Shown: in pieces, positions 1 to 9,350 of the stretch | Layout of the letters: each line of letters opens with the position of its first letter | How positions within the stretch are numbered: the stretch's first letter is position 1 | DNA from: Bacteroidales bacterium | GTDB taxonomy: Bacteria > Bacteroidota > Bacteroidia > Bacteroidales > JAGOPY01 | DNA length: 64,000 nucleotides | Direction of reading: 5' to 3' | Assembly (NCBI GenBank): GCA_017991835.1 | Contig: JAGOPY010000001.1 | Span: forward strand, 211,892 to 275,891 | Translations under genes and position numbers: made by a program | The notes under the pieces: model-generated | Told to the model about the DNA's origin: nothing | The model's database searches: none | Seen by the model: only the letters and a program-made list of their open reading frames with translations

Positions 1-1
1 C

Positions 2-514
2 GGAATTCCCGGCCCGCTCCTCGACCTGCCCGAGGAAAAACTCGACGAACTAACCGAAAGCGTGGCGGTCAACTGGCTGGCCAACGACGGTGTCTGGTTC
101 CAGGCGGTCGAGTTCAAACACGGCCTGCTCGACGCCAAGCGCTGCAACGATACCTGCTGGGCACACTTCTCGCCGTTCGAAGCCTGGTCGATCCGTAATT
201 TCCTCATTCTGCCGGAAAATCCGGGCCTGGAAGGGCTTAAGACCGCGCTTCAATTCAGGCTATATGCCACCATCAATAAACAGTCGATCGTCGAAGAAAC
301 CCCCGAAAGTTTCGTCTTCCGGATGAACGAATGCCGCGTTCAGAATGCCCGTAAACGGAAAGGGCTGGATGATTATCCCTGCAAATCAGGGGGCCTCGTT
401 GAATACACCACTTTCGCCCGGGCCATCGACCCGAGGATCAGGACCGAATGCATCTCCTGCCCGCCGGATCCGCACCCCGGGGAGTATTACTGCGCGTGGA
501 GGTTTAGCATGTAG
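2..514 (+). CDS. DUF6125 family protein (5' end missing)
   Basis: The frame is open from the second base of the window to a TAG at 512-514, so the N-terminus lies outside; about 170 codons remain. A GTG at 62 is a possible internal start but the reading continues upstream without a stop. The visible part has the DGVWFQAVE segment near its start and a Cys-rich end: FPCKS-like DYPCKSGG, then IDPRIRTECISCPPD and a final CAWRF. This layout matches the uncharacterised cytosolic DUF6125 family as I remember it; the conserved cysteines suggest metal or redox chemistry, but no function is established. It is followed by a repeat-bearing intergenic region and then ileS. Confidence 0.6.
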   Translation, partial: GIPGPLLDLPEEKLDELTESVAVNWLANDGVWFQAVEFKHGLLDAKRCNDTCWAHFSPFEAWSIRNFLILPENPGLEGLKTALQFRLYATINKQSIVEETPESFVFRMNECRVQNARKRKGLDDYPCKSGGLVEYTTFARAIDPRIRTECISCPPDPHPGEYYCAWRFSM

Positions 515-574
515 TCACTGGTCATGAGCTCGCTTCGCTCGCGTCATTGAGGGTCATAAAGTTGTGTTAAATTA

Positions 575-629
575 GTCATAAGGTCGTCATAAGGTGGTCA
601 TAAGGTGGTCATAAGGTCGTCAGAAGGTG
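575..629. repeat. 11-bp tandem repeat, five units
   Basis: Five back-to-back units of GTCATAAGGTS (the fourth-to-last base varies once: GTCAGAAGGTG). A degenerate unit follows at 630. It lies in the 232-base gap between the DUF6125 gene and ileS, about 75 bases upstream of the ileS promoter box, and does not code. Confidence 0.9.
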
Positions 630-703
630 GTTTAAGGTTTATTGATTGAGATTTGACATTTGAGTTTTGTTTGGGTTTCGGAATTTGGAATTTGGAATTT
701 CCG

Positions 704-711
704 TACCTTTG
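704..711 (+). promoter_or_regulatory. Promoter -7 box for ileS
   Basis: TACCTTTG fits the Bacteroidota -7 consensus TAnnTTTG and sits 35 bases before the ileS ATG. The region just upstream is a run of GAATTTG-like repeats that offer several TTTG motifs, none at the ideal 19-20 base spacing, so the -33 element is unclear. Confidence 0.55.
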
Positions 712-746
712 CGCCTCATTTTTAATTTTTTGCAACTAAAGGCTCC

Positions 747-3700
747 ATGAAACGCAAATACAGGGAATACAAGGAACTGAACCTGACCCGCATCGGCAAG
801 GAGATCAATGCGTACTGGAAACAGCACGGGACTTTTGAGAAAAGCATGCACATCAGGGACGGACACCGGGAGTATGTATTTTACGAAGGGCCGCCGTCGG
901 CTAACGGAAAACCGGGTATCCACCACGTGATGGCCCGGGCGATCAAAGACATTTTCTGCCGCTATAAAACGCTGAAAGGTTACCTCGTCGAGAGAAAAGC
1001 AGGCTGGGATACGCATGGACTTCCGGTTGAAATAGGCGTGGAACAGACGCTGGGAATTACCAAAGAAGATATCGGAAAGAAAATTTCCGTTGAAGATTAT
1101 AACCGTACCTGCAAACAGGAGGTGATGAAATACAAGGATCTATGGGACGACCTGACCATTAAAATGGGGTACTGGGTCGACCTGGATGATCCGTATATCA
1201 CGTTTGAAAACAAATATATCGAATCGGTCTGGTGGCTGCTTAAGAAACTTTACGAAAAGGGGCTTCTTTACGAGGGATACACGATCCAGCCCTATTCGCC
1301 GGCAGCAGGAACAGGGCTCAGCTCGCATGAACTGAACCTCCCGGGTGCCTACAAGGAGGTCAAAGACCTTACGGTTACCGCCCAGTTCAAGGTTGTCAGA
1401 AATGCAGACTCGGAATTCCTTTTCGAAAATGCCTTTGGCGAAGTGTTTTTCCTGGCCTGGACAACGACCCCATGGACGCTTCCGTCGAATACCGCACTGG
1501 CTGTCGGAAAAGAAATCGTTTACATCAGGGTGAAATCCTATAATCCTTATACGAATAAACCCATCACTGTCATCCTGGCCAAAGACCTGGTAAACAACTT
1601 CTTCCCGGAGAAAAATGCAGAGCTGAAACTGGAAGATTACCAGGAAGGGCAAAAAGCGATCCCCTTCCGGATCGACGGGGAATTCAAAGGAGCCCGGCTG
1701 GCCGGTATCCGCTATGAACAACTGCTTCCCTATGCCCGGCCTGAAACAGGCGATGCATTCGTGGTGGTGACCGGAGATTTTGTGACTACGGAAGACGGTG
1801 CCGGCATCGTGCATATCGCCCCGAGCTTTGGCGCCGACGATTTCAAAGTGGCCAGGGAAAACGGTATCGGCGCGCTTACGATGGTCGACAAATCGGGGAA
1901 ATTCGTCGAATCGATGGGCGAATTCGCCGGCCGCTATGTCAAACCCGAATACGACCCGAACTTCAACAAAGGGGTCGATGAAAGCGTGGATGTCGATATC
2001 GTGGTGAAACTCAAGCAGGAAAACAGGGCCTTCAAAACCGAGAAGTACGTTCACAGCTATCCGCATTGCTGGCGCACCGATAAACCGATCCTCTATTATC
2101 CGCTCGATTCCTGGTTTATCCGGACCACAGCCTTTAAAGAGCAGATGATCGAGCTGAACAAAACGATCAACTGGAAACCGGTGTCGACCGGTATCGGCCG
2201 GTTCGGCAACTGGCTCGAAAACCTGGTCGACTGGAACCTTTCCCGCTCCCGCTATTGGGGAACGCCGCTGCCGATCTGGGTAACGGAAGACCGCAGCGAG
2301 CAGAAGTGCATCGGTTCGTTGGAGGAATTAAAAGTGGAAATTGGAAAATCGGTAAAGGCAGGGTTCATGAAAGCCGATCCGCTGGAGAAGTTCGTTCCCG
2401 GCGACAATTCGGCCGAAAATTACAACACGTTCGACCTGCACCGGCCTTACGTCGATGAGATCATCCTGGTATCGGAATCGGGTAAACCGATGCAGAGGGA
2501 AACCGACCTGATCGACGTGTGGTTCGATTCGGGCGCCATGCCGTATGCCCAGTTCCACTATCCGTTTGAGAACGGGCAGCTGGAGCATTATTTCCCGGCC
2601 GACTTCATCGCCGAAGGGGTCGACCAGACCCGGGGTTGGTTCTTTACGCTGCATGCCATTGCCGTCATGCTTTTCGACTCCGTATCCTTCAAAACCTGCG
2701 TCTCCAACGGCCTGGTGCTCGACAAGGATGGCAACAAGATGTCGAAACGGCTGGGCAATGCCGTTGATCCCTTTGAAACGCTGGAAAAATTCGGCCCCGA
2801 TGCCACGAGATGGTACATGATGACCAACTCACAGCCGTGGGACAATTTGAAGTTCGACCTGGAGGGGATCGCGGAGGTGCAGCGCAAATTTTTCGGCACC
2901 CTCCACAACACATACGCTTTCTTTGCCCTCTATGCCAACATCGACGGATTCCATTATGCTGAGGCAGAGGTGCCGTTTGAAAAGCGGCCGGAGATCGACC
3001 GGTGGATCCTTTCGGAGCTCAACTCCCTGATCCGCAAAGTAGAGAGCTATTACGACGACTATGAACCGACCAAGGCCGGTCGCGCCATACAGGATTTTGT
3101 GATCGACCACCTGAGCAACTGGTATGTGCGGTTGTCGAGGCGCCGGTTCTGGAAAGGCGATTACACCGAAGACAAGATTGCGGCATACCAGACGCTTTAC
3201 CGTTGCCTGGAGGTAGTGGCACAGCTCGCCTCGCCCATCGCCCCCTTCTTCATGGAGCGCCTCTTTACCGATCTGAACGAGGTGTCGGGGAGGATCGGGT
3301 CCGACAGCGTTCACCTGACCGATTTTCCTTCGGCCAATGAAAGCCAGATCGACCTTGACCTTGAAGAACGGATGGAACTGGCCCAGAAAATCTCTTCCAT
3401 GATCCTGTCGCTTCGCAAGCGTTCGAATATCCGCGTCCGCCAGCCGCTGAACAAGATCATGATCCCGATCCTGAACGAGCACAATAAAAAGCAGCTTCAG
3501 GCTGTGGAAAACCTGATCTTATCGGAAGTGAATGTCAAAGAGATAGAATACCTGACCGAAACAGCCGGCATTCTCGTTAAGAAAATCAAGCCGAATTTCA
3601 AAACTTTAGGACCACGGTTCGGGAAACTGATGAAACCGATCGCCGCAGCCATCTCCTCACTCAACCCGGAAGAGATCAATAAAATGGAAGAGGAAGAGTG

Positions 3701-4112
3701 CCTGAAGATGACGGTAGAAGGAGAACCGATCGAGATCACGATCCATGACGTCGAAATCACTACAGAAGACATCCCGGGCTGGCTGATCTCCTCGGCCGGC
3801 AACCTGACGGTAGCCCTGGATATCAACATCACCGATGCGCTGAAAAAGGAAGGATTGGCCAGGGAGCTGATCAACCGCATCCAGAACATCCGGAAGGAGC
3901 GTGATTACGAAGTGACCGACAAGATCAGGGTGCAGGTAGTGCGTAAGGATTACCTCGACGAGGCCATATATCACAATTTATCTTATATTTGCGCCGAAAT
4001 TCTAGCCGAATCACTTGTTTTGGTTGAGAAAACCGAAGGAGATAACCCGGTGGAAGTTGAACTGACCGAAGAGTTCAACACAATCATCAGGGTGGAAAAA
4101 ATTAATTCATAA
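747..4112 (+). CDS. ileS: Isoleucyl-tRNA synthetase
   Basis: Class I aminoacyl-tRNA synthetase that charges tRNA-Ile and edits misactivated valine. The 1121-residue protein has the HIGH-type signature PPSANGKPGIHH (GIHH at about 57-60), the long CP1 editing insertion with TTTPWTLPSN, the LSRSRYWGTPLPIW segment, and KMSKR at 664-668, followed by the anticodon-binding domain. Length is typical of the long bacterial/eukaryal-like IleRS form found in this phylum. The ATG at 747 follows a promoter box. It is the first gene of an ileS-dksA-lspA run on the same strand, an arrangement common in Bacteroidota. Confidence 0.98.
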   Translation: MKRKYREYKELNLTRIGKEINAYWKQHGTFEKSMHIRDGHREYVFYEGPPSANGKPGIHHVMARAIKDIFCRYKTLKGYLVERKAGWDTHGLPVEIGVEQTLGITKEDIGKKISVEDYNRTCKQEVMKYKDLWDDLTIKMGYWVDLDDPYITFENKYIESVWWLLKKLYEKGLLYEGYTIQPYSPAAGTGLSSHELNLPGAYKEVKDLTVTAQFKVVRNADSEFLFENAFGEVFFLAWTTTPWTLPSNTALAVGKEIVYIRVKSYNPYTNKPITVILAKDLVNNFFPEKNAELKLEDYQEGQKAIPFRIDGEFKGARLAGIRYEQLLPYARPETGDAFVVVTGDFVTTEDGAGIVHIAPSFGADDFKVARENGIGALTMVDKSGKFVESMGEFAGRYVKPEYDPNFNKGVDESVDVDIVVKLKQENRAFKTEKYVHSYPHCWRTDKPILYYPLDSWFIRTTAFKEQMIELNKTINWKPVSTGIGRFGNWLENLVDWNLSRSRYWGTPLPIWVTEDRSEQKCIGSLEELKVEIGKSVKAGFMKADPLEKFVPGDNSAENYNTFDLHRPYVDEIILVSESGKPMQRETDLIDVWFDSGAMPYAQFHYPFENGQLEHYFPADFIAEGVDQTRGWFFTLHAIAVMLFDSVSFKTCVSNGLVLDKDGNKMSKRLGNAVDPFETLEKFGPDATRWYMMTNSQPWDNLKFDLEGIAEVQRKFFGTLHNTYAFFALYANIDGFHYAEAEVPFEKRPEIDRWILSELNSLIRKVESYYDDYEPTKAGRAIQDFVIDHLSNWYVRLSRRRFWKGDYTEDKIAAYQTLYRCLEVVAQLASPIAPFFMERLFTDLNEVSGRIGSDSVHLTDFPSANESQIDLDLEERMELAQKISSMILSLRKRSNIRVRQPLNKIMIPILNEHNKKQLQAVENLILSEVNVKEIEYLTETAGILVKKIKPNFKTLGPRFGKLMKPIAAAISSLNPEEINKMEEEECLKMTVEGEPIEITIHDVEITTEDIPGWLISSAGNLTVALDINITDALKKEGLARELINRIQNIRKERDYEVTDKIRVQVVRKDYLDEAIYHNLSYICAEILAESLVLVEKTEGDNPVEVELTEEFNTIIRVEKINS

Positions 4113-4145
4113 TCAATAATTTTTTAACGGATTAAATCCCGGGCC

Positions 4146-4553
4146 ATGACAGACATTAAGAAACAGAAAGCCGATACTCAGGAAAAGAACAGGTATTCTG
4201 ACGAAGAACTGGAGGAATTCAAACAGATCATCCTGGATAAACTGGAAAAAGCCAACGAAGACCTCAGGTTGCTAATGGAGGCGTATCATCTTGACGGAGA
4301 ACATGGTACTGATGATACATCGCCTACTTTCAAGATACTGGAAGAGGGTTACCAGGTCATGTCGAAAGAAGAGAACAGCCGGCTGGCCTCACGTCAGCAG
4401 AAGTTCATCAACAACCTGGAAAATGCCTTGCTTCGCATCGAGAACAAGACCTACGGCATTTGCAGGGTGACAGGCAAGCTCATTTCGAAAGAACGGCTCA
4501 AGAGCGTACCGCACGCCACACTCAGCATCGAAGCCAAGCTTAACCAGAGATAA
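4146..4553 (+). CDS. DksA/TraR-family RNA polymerase-binding protein (zinc-finger-less form)
   Basis: A 135-residue protein with an N-terminal acidic coiled-coil (about residues 15-100) and a C-terminal TraR-type finger region, YGICRVTGKLISKERLK...PHATLSIEAK. DksA proteins enter the RNA polymerase secondary channel and tune transcription with ppGpp. Only one of the four zinc-ligand cysteines is present, so the finger cannot bind zinc in the usual way; this reduced form is common in Bacteroidota. It starts 34 bases after ileS and ends 3 bases before the lspA start, so the three genes are probably cotranscribed. Confidence 0.85.
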   Translation: MTDIKKQKADTQEKNRYSDEELEEFKQIILDKLEKANEDLRLLMEAYHLDGEHGTDDTSPTFKILEEGYQVMSKEENSRLASRQQKFINNLENALLRIENKTYGICRVTGKLISKERLKSVPHATLSIEAKLNQR

Positions 4554-4556
4554 GCC

Positions 4557-5186
4557 TTGAAGAAAGCAATCCTGATTGTTTTTCTGGTGCTGGTCGCCGA
4601 CCAGGTGCTCAAATTCTGGATCAAAACCCATATGACCATCGGGGAAGAGATCCATGTGCTGGGCAATTGGTTTATTCTTCATTTTACCGAAAATGAGGGG
4701 ATGGCATTCGGCATCACATTCGGAGGCGCCTTCGGGAAACTGATCCTGAGCATATTCCGGATCATTGCCGTTATCGTGATCGCCATTTACATGTTCCGGA
4801 TGCGGGCCAAATCGCCCCATCCCGGGCTGGTTTGGAGCTTCTCGCTCATCCTGGCCGGTGCATTGGGAAACATCCTCGACAGCGCTTTTTACGGACTGAT
4901 CTTCAGCCATAGCAGTTATCATACAGTAGCTTCGCTTTTCCCACCCGGCGGAGGATACGCGTCGTTCCTTCACGGAAAAGTGGTCGATATGCTCTATTTT
5001 CCCGTCATCGATACCACATTGCCCGATTGGATCCCGATCCGTGGCGGGACGCAATTCATTTTTTTCCGCCCCGTGTTCAACATCGCCGACGCTTCCATTA
5101 CCACCGGCGTTTTAATGCTGCTGGTTTTCCAGAAGAAATTCTTTCCCAAAAAAGAAGGTCCAGAGCAAGAGGTAATTGAAAATTGA
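4557..5186 (+). CDS. lspA: Lipoprotein signal peptidase (signal peptidase II)
   Basis: Inner-membrane aspartyl protease that cleaves prolipoproteins before the lipidated Cys. The 209-residue protein has four predicted membrane spans (about 2-20, 60-80, 90-112, 172-195). The catalytic pair is Asp144 in KVVDML and Asp178 in FNIADAS, with NEGMAFG and GALGNILD also conserved. The start is a TTG at 4557, only 3 bases after the preceding stop; the next ATG (codon 26) would remove the first membrane segment, so the TTG is preferred and translation is probably coupled. The loop before the catalytic VVD is longer than in Proteobacteria. Confidence 0.95.
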   Translation: MKKAILIVFLVLVADQVLKFWIKTHMTIGEEIHVLGNWFILHFTENEGMAFGITFGGAFGKLILSIFRIIAVIVIAIYMFRMRAKSPHPGLVWSFSLILAGALGNILDSAFYGLIFSHSSYHTVASLFPPGGGYASFLHGKVVDMLYFPVIDTTLPDWIPIRGGTQFIFFRPVFNIADASITTGVLMLLVFQKKFFPKKEGPEQEVIEN

Positions 5187-5213
5187 TTAATTACTTAATT
5201 TTAACTACCTTTG
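5183..5213 (+). promoter_or_regulatory. Promoter for the starch-synthase-like gene
   Basis: TTG at 5183-5185, 20-base spacer, TACCTTTG at 5206-5213: a full match to the Bacteroidota housekeeping promoter. It overlaps the last codons of lspA and lies about 38 bases before the next ATG. Confidence 0.7.
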
Positions 5214-5250
5214 CACTTCTTTTTTAAAAAACACACACAAGCTTCCGGTT

Positions 5251-6078
5251 ATGGAAAAAAAGAGGATCCTCTTCGTATCGCAGGAAATCACCCCATATAC
5301 TGAAGAAACACCCATAGGGCTCAAAGGCCGCTACCTTCCCCAGGGGATACAGGAAAAAGGCAGGGAAATCCGCACCTTCATGCCCCGTTACGGCAACATC
5401 AACGAACGCCGCAATCAGCTTCATGAAGTGATCCGCCTTTCAGGCATGAACCTCATCATCGACAACAACGACCACCCGCTCATCATCAAAGTCGCCTCCA
5501 TCCAGCAAGCCCGCATGCAGATCTATTTTATCGACAATGAGGACTACTTCCAGCGGAAAGCCCAGCTGTACGATAAATCGGGGAAGTTTTTCGAGGATAA
5601 TGATGAACGGGCCATCTTTTTCGCGCGCGGCGTGCTCGAAACGGTAAAAAAGCTCGGTTGGGCTCCCGATATCATCCACTGTCACGGCTGGTTTACCGGT
5701 TTTGTCCCGCTCTATGTAAAAAAATCGTACCGCGACAATCCCCTTTTCAGTGAAACTAAAGTTGTGCTATCTATTTATAATGATGATTTTAAGGAAGATT
5801 TTCCGGCCGATATCTCCAAAAAAATCAAATATGAAGGGATAACCAAACAAGACCTTGCATACTACAAGAAGACCCATTACGTTTCATTACTCAAGGCGGC
5901 AATGGAATATTCCGACGGTATCATTGCCGGGAGCCCTGAAATTAATAAAGAACTGGATTCACATGCCAAAGCTTCCGGAAAACCGTACCTGGAATACCAG
6001 GAAGAAGATAAATATATCGATGCTTTCTCAGATTTTTACGACAAAGTACTGAACGAAGAGACTGGTAAAGCAAAGTAA
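5251..6078 (+). CDS. Glycogen/starch synthase catalytic-domain protein, short form
   Basis: A 275-residue protein matching only the N-terminal Rossmann half of GT5 glycogen/starch synthases: an N-terminal strand ILFVSQEITPY, a segment LGLKGRYLPQGI-like and the conserved PDIIHCHGWFTGFVPLY. The C-terminal nucleotide-sugar-binding half is absent, so independent ADP-glucose glucosyl transfer is doubtful. Proteins of this length with this annotation recur in Bacteroidota beside DUF4270 genes, so it is probably a family form rather than a recent truncation. It has its own promoter and is followed by the DUF4270 lipoprotein gene after 36 bases. Confidence 0.8.
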   Translation: MEKKRILFVSQEITPYTEETPIGLKGRYLPQGIQEKGREIRTFMPRYGNINERRNQLHEVIRLSGMNLIIDNNDHPLIIKVASIQQARMQIYFIDNEDYFQRKAQLYDKSGKFFEDNDERAIFFARGVLETVKKLGWAPDIIHCHGWFTGFVPLYVKKSYRDNPLFSETKVVLSIYNDDFKEDFPADISKKIKYEGITKQDLAYYKKTHYVSLLKAAMEYSDGIIAGSPEINKELDSHAKASGKPYLEYQEEDKYIDAFSDFYDKVLNEETGKAK

Positions 6079-6114
6079 CTTATCGCCTCATCATTTTACA
6101 AACAAACCGCAAGA

Positions 6115-7443
6115 ATGATAAAAAAGCTGAGTTGGTTATTTGCAGGGATAATCCTGGTGATGGTTTTCAACATGGCAGGTTGTAAACAGGATGATAATGA
6201 CCTGGGGATTGATATCCAGCCTCCTAACGACAAGCTGAACGTATTTTCATCCGACACGGCTACCATTGTAGCCTATTCGGCTCTGGTCGATTCGGTGAAA
6301 ACCGACGAAACATCCGTTACACTCCTCGGCAGCCTGGTAGATCCGGTATTCGGACGCTCCACGGCCAGTTTCTACACACAGCTCAGACTGAGCAAGACGG
6401 CCTACGATTTTGGCTCTACCCCTTATCCCGACTCCATTGTCCTTACCCTCGATTACGATGATATTTACGGAGATACACTGGCTCCGATGACCATCCGGGT
6501 TTATGAAATGTCGGAGAGGATCTTTATCGACTCCATGTACTATTCGAACCATTCTGTAGCTTACGAGAGCGACCTCCTGGCCGAAAAGACCTTTACCCCT
6601 GACCTATCCACCGATGTGATCATCGGTGAAGACACACTGGATCCGCACCTGAGGATCAACCTGGGGCAGTTCTCATTTTCACTTGCAGAAAAACTGATGA
6701 ATGCCCCGGCCGACAGCATGGCCAGTAACGCCAGCTTCATCAACTATTTCTATGGATTGTACGTCACGGCCGAACCGGCCACCGCCGGAGGTTCCATCGT
6801 CTATTTCAACCTGTTGTCAGAACTTTCCGAAATGACGCTGTATTATCACAATGGGGAAGATGATTCACTCCGGTTTTCCTACCTGATCAACAGCAACTGT
6901 GCCCGGTTCAGCCATTTCGATCATGATTATTCGCTGGGTAGCCCTGAATTTAAAGCGCAGGTGCTCGACGGCGATACCACCCTGGGAAAATCGGTATGCT
7001 ATGTTCAGGCACTGGGCGGCGTAAAAACATATATTCGTTTTCCAAATATTAAAAATTATTATAACAACGGAAAGATAGCGGTCAATGAGGCCCGGTTTTT
7101 CCTCCAGGCTTATGAACAAAGCCCTGAACTGGCCCGTGCCGCTTCGCTGATCATGGTGAAACGAAACGGCGACGGTTCCTATAGTATTTTAAACGACCAG
7201 CTTGATGGCGACAGCTATTTTGGCGGTTTTTACGATGAATCCAAAGGCGGATACTGGTTCCGGATCACGTCGACGGTCCAGGAACTGATGCGGAGCGACA
7301 GTACCGATTACGGCTACGAAATATACCTGAGCGGCGGATCGATCAATTCGGAACGTGTATTGCTAAGCGGAACAAACCCCCAGCCTCCGGTTGATGCCGA
7401 GGACCGTATGAAGCTGGTCATTACCTATACAACCTTAAACTGA
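6115..7443 (+). CDS. DUF4270 family lipoprotein
   Basis: A 442-residue predicted outer-membrane-anchored lipoprotein: positively charged start, hydrophobic stretch, and lipobox NMAGC with Cys23, followed by an Asp-rich tail (KQDDND). The rest is beta-rich with repeated phrases such as DSIVLTLDYDD and RVYEMSERI, typical of DUF4270. The function is unknown; family members sit next to the starch-synthase-like gene and glmS in many Bacteroidota, as here (36 bases upstream, 10 bases downstream), pointing to shared transcription and perhaps a cell-surface polysaccharide role. That role is inference from context. Confidence 0.85.
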   Translation: MIKKLSWLFAGIILVMVFNMAGCKQDDNDLGIDIQPPNDKLNVFSSDTATIVAYSALVDSVKTDETSVTLLGSLVDPVFGRSTASFYTQLRLSKTAYDFGSTPYPDSIVLTLDYDDIYGDTLAPMTIRVYEMSERIFIDSMYYSNHSVAYESDLLAEKTFTPDLSTDVIIGEDTLDPHLRINLGQFSFSLAEKLMNAPADSMASNASFINYFYGLYVTAEPATAGGSIVYFNLLSELSEMTLYYHNGEDDSLRFSYLINSNCARFSHFDHDYSLGSPEFKAQVLDGDTTLGKSVCYVQALGGVKTYIRFPNIKNYYNNGKIAVNEARFFLQAYEQSPELARAASLIMVKRNGDGSYSILNDQLDGDSYFGGFYDESKGGYWFRITSTVQELMRSDSTDYGYEIYLSGGSINSERVLLSGTNPQPPVDAEDRMKLVITYTTLN

Positions 7444-7453
7444 AAACCAATCT

Positions 7454-9292
7454 ATGTGCGGAATTGTTGCTTACCTTGGCCCACAGGAAGCCTACCCGAT
7501 CCTGATGAAAGGCCTGTACCGGCTCGAATACAGGGGCTACGACAGCGCCGGGATCGCCATTCTGAACGATGAACTCAGCGTGCTGAAAACCAAAGGAAAA
7601 GTCGCTGATCTTGAGACCCTGACAAAAAATATGGCGTTGGAAGGAACGATCGGAATAGCCCACACACGATGGGCAACCCATGGCGAACCCAATGATATCA
7701 ACGCCCATCCCCATTATTCCCAATCCAAAAACCTGGCGATCATCCATAACGGTATCATCGAAAATTATCTTACCCTGAAAAAAGAGCTGATCAACCGGGG
7801 ATATAAGTTTACCAGCAATACCGACACCGAAGCCCTCATTCACCTGATCGAAGACATTCAGCTCAACGAAAAGGTCGACCTGGTCGAAGCGGTGCGGATT
7901 GCCCTGAACCAGGTTGTGGGCGCTTATGCCATTGTGATCATCTCAAAGAATCACCCCGACATGCTGATCGCCGCCCGCAAAAGTTCGCCGCTGGTGGTCG
8001 GGATCGGGGCAGAGGAACTCTTCGTCGCATCCGACGCAACCCCAATCGTAGAGTACACAAAAGACGTCGTTTACCTGAACGACGAGGAACTGGCCATTCT
8101 CCGCAGAGGAAAGCCGCTGAAGATCATCACTATAAAGAACAAAGAAAAGACTCCTTACATTCAGAAACTCGAGCTGAATCTTTCTGCCCTGGAGAAAAGC
8201 GGTTTTGAGCATTTCATGCTGAAAGAGATATTCGAGCAGCCCCGCTCCATCCGCGACAGTCTGCGCGGCAGGCTCAGGTTGCAGGAAGGGACCGTGTCAC
8301 TCGGCGGGATTGTCGACTATGAGCAAAAACTGATGAATGCGGAACGGATCATCATCGTAGCCTGCGGGACATCCTGGCATGCCGGTCTTGTCGGCGAATA
8401 CCTGCTCGAAGAGTTGGCCAGGATACCCGTTGAAGTCGAATATGCATCCGAATTTCGTTACCGCAATCCTATCCTGTGCGAAAAAGATGTTGTGATCGCC
8501 ATCTCGCAATCAGGTGAAACGGCGGATACGCTGGCCGCCATTGAGCTGGCCAAAGGGAGAGGCGCCACGATCCTGGGAATCTGTAATGTGGTCGGTTCCT
8601 CGATCGCCCGGGCTACCCATGCGGGCTCGTACACCCATGCCGGCCCGGAGATCGGCGTAGCCTCCACCAAAGCATTCACGGCACAGGTAGCCGTACTGGC
8701 CATGATGGCGCTGACCATTGCCTCGAAAAAAGGAACGATCCCGAAATCCCGCTTTCTCCGTATCATACACGAACTCGACCTGATCCCGGAAAAAGTGGAG
8801 AAGACCCTACAGGTCGACCCGCTCGTCCGTTCGATTGCAGAGATGTACAAAGACCACCGCAACTTCCTTTACCTGGGGAGAGGCTATAATTTCCCGGTGG
8901 CGCTGGAAGGGGCCCTGAAGCTGAAAGAGATTTCCTACATCCATGCCGAAGGCTATCCTGCCGCCGAAATGAAACATGGCCCTATCGCCCTGATCGACGA
9001 GGAGATGCCGGTGGTATTCGTGGCCACCAACAAAGGCACTTACGAAAAAGTGCTCAGCAATATCCAGGAGGTGAAAGCCCGCAAAGGAAAAATAATTGCC
9101 ATTGTAACCGAACACGATGAACAGGTCCGTGAGATGGCCGACCATGTAATCGAGATTCCGGAGACGGAGGAGATGCTGGTACCGCTGCTGGCTACGGTTC
9201 CGTTGCAATTATTGTCCTACCATATCGCCGTGATGAGAGGCTGCAACGTCGATCAGCCGAGGAATTTGGCGAAATCGGTTACGGTGGAATAA
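7454..9292 (+). CDS. glmS: Glutamine--fructose-6-phosphate aminotransferase (isomerizing)
   Basis: Makes glucosamine-6-phosphate from fructose-6-phosphate and glutamine, the entry step to UDP-GlcNAc for peptidoglycan and lipid A. The 612-residue protein starts MCGIVAYLG, placing the amidotransferase nucleophile at Cys2 once Met is removed. Residues about 1-225 are the class II glutaminase domain (TRWATHGEPND, HNGIIENY), followed by two SIS sugar-isomerase domains (ACGTSWHAG; SQSGETADT; GRGYNFPVALEGALKLKEI) and the conserved C-terminus RNLAKSVTVE. It closes the plus-strand run and is followed at once by a perfect 46-bp palindrome. Confidence 0.98.
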   Translation: MCGIVAYLGPQEAYPILMKGLYRLEYRGYDSAGIAILNDELSVLKTKGKVADLETLTKNMALEGTIGIAHTRWATHGEPNDINAHPHYSQSKNLAIIHNGIIENYLTLKKELINRGYKFTSNTDTEALIHLIEDIQLNEKVDLVEAVRIALNQVVGAYAIVIISKNHPDMLIAARKSSPLVVGIGAEELFVASDATPIVEYTKDVVYLNDEELAILRRGKPLKIITIKNKEKTPYIQKLELNLSALEKSGFEHFMLKEIFEQPRSIRDSLRGRLRLQEGTVSLGGIVDYEQKLMNAERIIIVACGTSWHAGLVGEYLLEELARIPVEVEYASEFRYRNPILCEKDVVIAISQSGETADTLAAIELAKGRGATILGICNVVGSSIARATHAGSYTHAGPEIGVASTKAFTAQVAVLAMMALTIASKKGTIPKSRFLRIIHELDLIPEKVEKTLQVDPLVRSIAEMYKDHRNFLYLGRGYNFPVALEGALKLKEISYIHAEGYPAAEMKHGPIALIDEEMPVVFVATNKGTYEKVLSNIQEVKARKGKIIAIVTEHDEQVREMADHVIEIPETEEMLVPLLATVPLQLLSYHIAVMRGCNVDQPRNLAKSVTVE

Positions 9293-9293
9293 A

Positions 9294-9339
9294 GAAATCC
9301 CTGTAGAGGCGCAAAATTTTGCGCCTCTACAGGGATTTC
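9294..9339. terminator. Perfect 46-bp palindrome between convergent glmS and sodB
   Basis: Every base of 9294-9316 pairs with 9317-9339; the core is GTAGAGGCGCAAAA and its complement. Sitting 1 base after the glmS stop and 11 bases from the end of sodB, it can serve as a bidirectional terminator. A related sequence (GTAAAGACGCAA...) occurs at 30586-30641, so it also belongs to a dispersed palindromic repeat family. Confidence 0.8.
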
Positions 9340-9350
9340 CCTAATGTTAA

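Noticed and set aside
1140..2066. A 308-codon open frame opposite ileS
   Set aside because: Antisense frame in a GC-skewed coding region; ileS motifs run through it on the other strand.
5251..6078. Frameshifted full-length glycogen synthase
   Set aside because: The next gene starts 37 bases later and is unrelated; no C-terminal GT5 half is found in other frames, and short forms are usual in the phylum.
9293..9350. glmS-type riboswitch or ribozyme
   Set aside because: The structure is after glmS, not before it, and is a simple perfect palindrome; only 10 bases separate glmS from the DUF4270 gene upstream.
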